Shown here: positions 7,009 to 10,269 of the stretch, piece after piece
How the letters are laid out: each line of letters begins with the position of its first letter
How positions within the stretch are numbered: the first letter of the stretch is position 1
Source: Pseudomonadota bacterium
Lineage (GTDB): Bacteria > Desulfobacterota > Desulfobulbia > Desulfobulbales > DAOVYS01
NCBI GenBank assembly: GCA_030635485.1
Contig: DAOVYS010000075.1
Coordinates: 1 to 10,269 of the forward strand
Reading direction: 5' to 3'
DNA: 10,269 nucleotides
Notes under the pieces: generated by a model
What the model was told of the DNA's origin: nothing
The model's input: only the letters and a program-made list of their open reading frames with translations
Databases searched by the model: none
Position numbers and translations under genes: made by a program

Positions 7009-7030
7009 AGAGAGCCCCCAAGGCTTTTTT
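7009..7030 (+). terminator. Weak intrinsic terminator after the MBL gene
   Basis: AGAGCC (7011-7016) can pair with GGCTTT (7022-7027) with a G-T pair, and the T residues run on to 7030. The stem is short, so termination would be partial. It lies about 30 bases after the MBL stop codon. Confidence 0.45.
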
Positions 7031-7040
7031 GAGAGGATCA

Positions 7041-7075
7041 CCCGTCAAACAGATTCTTGACGGGAACCTGTTTGA
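7041..7075 (+). other. Overlapping, mutually exclusive hairpins
   Basis: CCCGTCAA (7041-7048) pairs with TTGACGGG (7057-7064), an 8-bp stem. TCAAACAG (7045-7052) pairs with CTGTTTGA (7068-7075), also 8 bp. The left arms overlap by four bases, so the two structures cannot form together. Neither is followed immediately by a T tract; a six-T run comes about ten bases later. The rest of the gap 6979-7289 is AT-rich. Confidence 0.5.
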
Positions 7076-7242
7076 AAAGTATCCTGATTTTTTCATTCGA
7101 GGTCGGTTTTTCAATTAGAATTTGTAATTTTAATTGTTGACCATTTCAATAAAACATGATAGGAATGCTCCGAATTCAACCTTTAGGAATGAATGATCAA
7201 GGGAAGCCTATATTATTTATTTTTATGTCGTTCAGTATTAAA

Positions 7243-7271
7243 TTGACGCTGGGCAGAGAAAATTTTACACA
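7243..7271 (+). promoter_or_regulatory. Weak promoter candidate for the dsr unit
   Basis: TTGACG (7243-7248) is one base from the -35 consensus. After 17 bases stands TACACA (7266-7271), a poor -10. Transcription would start about ten bases before the ATG at 7290. A TATAAA (7279-7284) lies closer to the gene but has no -35 at the right distance. Confidence 0.25.
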
Positions 7272-7289
7272 CAATTGTTATAAAATAAT

Positions 7290-7838
7290 ATGGAAATCAA
7301 AAAGCTGCTGATTGAAAAAAAAGGGACTATTCTGGATAAATGGATCGACCAGGCGCTCTCAACCTATCCGGTCGAAGGATATAAAATTTTCAAAAGCCGT
7401 AAAGATCAATTTGCTAATCCCGTAGGTTTCGCCGTCAAATCCGGGCTGAGTGATCTGTACAAGGTCTTTTGCGGCGAGATGGAGATCAGCAGGGTTCCGG
7501 AAATTCTGGAATATCTTGTAAAGATCCGGTCGGTGCAGGATTTTGCCCCTTCTGAAGCTGTCGGATTTATATTCATTTTTAAACGTATTGTAATAGAGGA
7601 ATACAAACGGGAAAAAAAGGTGGACCCGGAGATTGAAGATCTACTTTCATTTGAAGAGGGTATAGAAAAGACCGCGTTGATGGTCTTTGACCTTTATATG
7701 TCCTCCCGGGAAAAGCTGAACCGGGTCAGGCTAAACGAATTTACAACAGGAAGACAAATTGTGACGGATTCAAAGTGTCCCACCAGTATAATCAGCTTAA
7801 GCTTAAAAAAAGAAAAACAGATATCATCGGGTAATTAA
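7290..7838 (+). CDS. RsbRD N-terminal domain protein, upstream of dsrM
   Basis: A 182-residue, soluble, helical protein matching the RsbRD N-terminal (globin-like, sensor-type) domain. Visible signatures are LLIEKKGTILDKWID (6-20), the TYP of the first helix, FANPVG (41-46) and IRSVQDFAPSEAV near 89-101. There is no STAS domain, so it is not a complete stressosome protein. The ATG at 7290 is preceded by an in-frame TAA at 7281-7283 and no alternative start exists nearby, so the start is firm, although no Shine-Dalgarno is seen. The C-terminal stretch after about residue 150 does not look like the usual family ending. The gene lies 76 bases before dsrM in the same direction, the position at which sulfate reducers often carry such a protein (from memory). 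Role in dsr regulation or assembly is inference. Confidence 0.82.
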   Translation: MEIKKLLIEKKGTILDKWIDQALSTYPVEGYKIFKSRKDQFANPVGFAVKSGLSDLYKVFCGEMEISRVPEILEYLVKIRSVQDFAPSEAVGFIFIFKRIVIEEYKREKKVDPEIEDLLSFEEGIEKTALMVFDLYMSSREKLNRVRLNEFTTGRQIVTDSKCPTSIISLSLKKEKQISSGN

Positions 7839-7914
7839 TGTCAATTTATAATGGATTGGCACTAACAGTTATGGCAGAGGTATTTCACTCAAACTTGAAG
7901 CGAGGTAATGGTCA

Positions 7915-8922
7915 ATGAAAATCCTGAATCCCTTGGTCGCAGTGGTAGGGCTTGCCCTGGTAGCTCTTTTAGGGGCGAATTTGGGGTCTTTGGTAAAAGG
8001 CATATTCGGGCTGATTCTGCCTTGGGCTGCTTTTCTAGCATTCATTATTTTCTTTATCAAGAAAATAATAGATTGGGCCAAGGTCCCTGTGCCGTTTCGG
8101 ATCCCGACGACATGCGGCCAGCAAAAGTCACTGCCCTGGATCAAGCAGAACAAAATCGATTGTCCGTCTGATGCAGGCGGCGTCATTCTCCGTATGGCTC
8201 TTGAAGTCCTGTGCTTCCGGTCGCTGTTCCGAAACACCAAGGCCGAAATCCATGACGGGCCTCAATTGGTTTACGGATCAAGCAAGTGGCTCTGGTTGTT
8301 CAGCATCATATTTCACTATTCATTTCTTGTCGTGGTCATAAGGCACATGCGGTTGTTTACCGACCCCATGCCCTTTTTCGTTCCTATCCTTGAGTTCGGG
8401 GACGGCATCATGCAATTGGGTGTTCCAGTCCTCTACATGAGCGGCGTTGGTCTTGTAATGGGAACCACGGCTCTGTTATTCCGCAGGTTTATAAATCCAC
8501 AGGTCCGTTACATATCTCTTGCAGCAGACTATTTCCCTCTGTTTTTGATCTTGGGCATTGCGATCTCAGGCATACTTATGCGCTACTTCGTCCGTGTAGA
8601 TATCACTGCCGTTAAAGGGCTGACCGTATTCCTGGCCAATCCAATCAGCTATCCTTTTCCAGCCCTTAGTAGTATCGGGGCCATTTTCTTTGTTCACGTG
8701 TTTCTCGTTTGTACGCTTTTGGTATACTTTCCATTTAGCAAATTAATGCATATGGGCGGCATTTTTCTGAGCCCCACCAGAAATCTGGCAAACAATTCAA
8801 GAATGGTACGTCATATTAATCCATGGAATGACCCGAACCTTAAACCTCATTCTTATGAGGCATATGAGGATGACTTCAGGGATGTTATGAAAGCAGCAGG
8901 AATACCAGTAGATAAGGAATAG
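7915..8922 (+). CDS. dsrM: DsrM, membrane cytochrome b of the Dsr complex
   Basis: A complete 335-residue NarI-like integral membrane protein that takes quinol electrons into the DsrMKJOP complex of dissimilatory sulfite reduction. Hydrophobic segments lie roughly at 5-22, 29-52, 125-147, 166-190, 203-225 and 250-275, then a cytoplasmic tail. H134 and H144 stand ten residues apart on one helix, and H261 and H279 eighteen apart; these spacings equal those of the four haem-b ligands of E. coli NarI (H56/H66, H187/H205), which supports two bis-histidine haems b. The VPFRIPTTCGQQKSLPWIKQ segment after the first helices is typical of DsrM. GAGG (7902-7905) precedes the ATG by about nine bases. The stop TAG (8920-8922) is followed four bases later by the dsrK ATG. 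Confidence 0.95.
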   Translation: MKILNPLVAVVGLALVALLGANLGSLVKGIFGLILPWAAFLAFIIFFIKKIIDWAKVPVPFRIPTTCGQQKSLPWIKQNKIDCPSDAGGVILRMALEVLCFRSLFRNTKAEIHDGPQLVYGSSKWLWLFSIIFHYSFLVVVIRHMRLFTDPMPFFVPILEFGDGIMQLGVPVLYMSGVGLVMGTTALLFRRFINPQVRYISLAADYFPLFLILGIAISGILMRYFVRVDITAVKGLTVFLANPISYPFPALSSIGAIFFVHVFLVCTLLVYFPFSKLMHMGGIFLSPTRNLANNSRMVRHINPWNDPNLKPHSYEAYEDDFRDVMKAAGIPVDKE

Positions 8923-8926
8923 GAAA

Positions 8927-10269
8927 ATGACTTTTAATAAATACGCTCAAAAAGCACCGGAAGATTTAGGCGAACGGGTTGTCAAACAACCTTCAATGAT
9001 GACTGGGGCCATCCCCAAGATTCAGGACTGGAGGGATCTGCCGCCTGTCAAATTTCAGACCGGCAACTACGCTTTTCCTCCTATGCCTGACAGGCTGGAA
9101 TATATAGGATTGCCGAACCCCAGGATCTGGAGCGCCAAGGATGAAGACTGGAAACTTCCTGATAACTGGAAGGAGATAATTCTTGAAGGCATGAGAGTAA
9201 GATTGGATAAATTCCGGTCCTTTAAGGTTTTTATGGACTGCTGTGTCAGATGCGGCGCTTGCGCCGACAAATGTCACTTCTTCCTCGGAACAGGTGATCC
9301 CAAAAATATGCCGGTTTTGAGGGCCGAATTGATCAGGTCCGTCTACCGCCAGGAATTCACACTAGCGGGTAAACTCTTCGGTAAAATGGCAGGCGGCCGG
9401 GAATTAACCATTGATGTTTTAAAAGAATGGTTCATGTACGCCTACCAATGCACCGAATGTCGTCGATGCTCGGTATTCTGCCCTTACGGGATCGATACTG
9501 CCGAGATAACCATGATGCTTAGGGAGCTGCTGAATCTGGTGGGTCTTTCCATCAACTGGATTATGGATCCGGTTAAGAACAGTACCCGAACCGGTAATCA
9601 TATGGGACTACAACCCCATACCTATAAAGACAATGTCTCATACTTGTGTGAGGATATTGAAGAGATAACCGGAATAAAAATTGAGCCCACCTGGAACAGG
9701 AAAGGGGCGGAAATTTTATTCGTTACACCTTCAGCAGACGTGTTTGCAGAACCAGGAATATATAACTGCATGGGGTATCTGTTGCTCTTTGAACACCTCG
9801 GGCTGGACTATACATGGAGTACCTATGCGTCCGAGGGCGGCAACTTCGGGCTGTTCACAAGCAATGAGGTGATGAAGAAACTCAACGCCAAAATGTATGC
9901 CGAGGCCAAACGGCTTGGCGTTAAATATATAATCGGCGGCGAGTGCGGCCACATGTGGCGCGTTATCAACCAATATATGGACACAATGAACGGCCCGGCC
10001 GATTTCATGGAAGTGCCTAAATCTCCGATAACCGGCACCGTGTTTGAGAATGCCGCATCCACGAAGATGATCCACATAAGTGAATTCACGGCTGACTTGA
10101 TCAAACACGGCAAGTTGAAACTCGACCCGAGCCGTAATGATCATCGGACTGTCACATTCCATGACTCCTGCAACCCTGCTCGCGCTATGGGAATTTTGGA
10201 AGAATCCAGATATATTTTGGATCATGTTGTAGATAAGTGGTATGAAATGCCGGAGAATACCATCCGCGA
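8927..10269 (+). CDS. dsrK: DsrK, HdrD-like iron-sulfur subunit of the Dsr complex (3' end outside window)
   Basis: The frame is open from ATG 8927 to the window end, giving 447 codons without a stop, so the gene is cut at its 3' end. Two ferredoxin-type [4Fe-4S] motifs are present: C106-X2-C109-X2-C112-X3-C116 and C175-X2-C178-X2-C181-X3-C185 followed by proline. Further on, C340 in GGECGHMWR and C415 in HDSCNPAR are the conserved cysteines of the HdrD/CCG-type region that would carry the catalytic cluster. DsrK is the cytoplasmic partner of DsrM and the proposed site of DsrC trisulfide reduction. AAGGA (8914-8918) within the end of dsrM serves as ribosome-binding site, so the two are translationally coupled. 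The product starts MTFNKYAQKAPEDLG. dsrJ, dsrO and dsrP should lie beyond the window. Confidence 0.96.
   Translation, partial: MTFNKYAQKAPEDLGERVVKQPSMMTGAIPKIQDWRDLPPVKFQTGNYAFPPMPDRLEYIGLPNPRIWSAKDEDWKLPDNWKEIILEGMRVRLDKFRSFKVFMDCCVRCGACADKCHFFLGTGDPKNMPVLRAELIRSVYRQEFTLAGKLFGKMAGGRELTIDVLKEWFMYAYQCTECRRCSVFCPYGIDTAEITMMLRELLNLVGLSINWIMDPVKNSTRTGNHMGLQPHTYKDNVSYLCEDIEEITGIKIEPTWNRKGAEILFVTPSADVFAEPGIYNCMGYLLLFEHLGLDYTWSTYASEGGNFGLFTSNEVMKKLNAKMYAEAKRLGVKYIIGGECGHMWRVINQYMDTMNGPADFMEVPKSPITGTVFENAASTKMIHISEFTADLIKHGKLKLDPSRNDHRTVTFHDSCNPARAMGILEESRYILDHVVDKWYEMPENTIR

Noticed and set aside
7740..7838. Possible frameshift at the end of the RsbRD-N gene
   Set aside because: Another frame is open for about 30 codons, but it does not clearly continue the family either, so a divergent tail is as likely.
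7857..7876. TGGCAC resembling a sigma54 -24 site before dsrM
   Set aside because: The expected TTGC at the -12 position is missing at the right spacing.
9731..10225. 164-residue open frame on the minus strand
   Set aside because: It is antisense to dsrK, whose iron-sulfur motifs and frame are clear; the reverse frame shows no recognisable domain.

Overview
The window reads as accessory-to-core chromosome of a sulfate-reducing member of the Desulfobacterota, probably a Desulfobacteraceae/Desulfosarcinaceae-like lineage (lineage is an inference). The evidence is the start of a dsrMK operon, a multihaem cytochrome c, an elongation factor G that resembles the mitochondrial/spirochaete/delta type, and several palindromic intergenic repeats of the kind common in that group. 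All recognised genes lie on the + strand. The first and last are cut by the window edges.

Layout. 1-610 is the C-terminal end of a multihaem c-type cytochrome, closed by a strong intrinsic terminator (642-674). 741-769 is a possible promoter, followed by two more strong hairpins (798-828 and 831-866), all ahead of the EF-G gene at 903-2981; this looks like an attenuated leader or a small RNA. A palindromic repeat (3045-3149) separates EF-G from an unrecognised P-loop ATPase (3168-3905). A second repeat built from GGTTCAA-type units (3947-4030) lies before a HisA isomerase of the eukaryotic sequence type (4047-4814). A third, roughly 120-bp palindromic element (4850-4969) and a good sigma70-like promoter (5071-5099) precede a tightly spaced two-gene unit: an HDOD-domain protein (5147-6055) and a metallo-beta-lactamase-fold hydrolase (6061-6978). 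After an AT-rich 311-bp gap with hairpins come an RsbRD-N-domain protein (7290-7838), dsrM (7915-8922) and the first 447 codons of dsrK (8927 to the window end).

How the genes work together. The clearest functional unit is dsrMK. DsrM is a NarI-like membrane cytochrome b and DsrK is an HdrD-like iron-sulfur protein; with DsrJOP, presumably just outside the window, they pass quinol electrons toward the DsrC trisulfide during dissimilatory sulfite reduction. The RsbRD-N protein directly upstream is likely co-transcribed and may be a regulator or partner. HDOD and the MBL hydrolase form a likely signalling or housekeeping pair of unknown substrate. The EF-G, ATPase and hisA genes are separated by repeats and look like independent units. 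I saw no CRISPR array, tRNA, rRNA or transposase gene.
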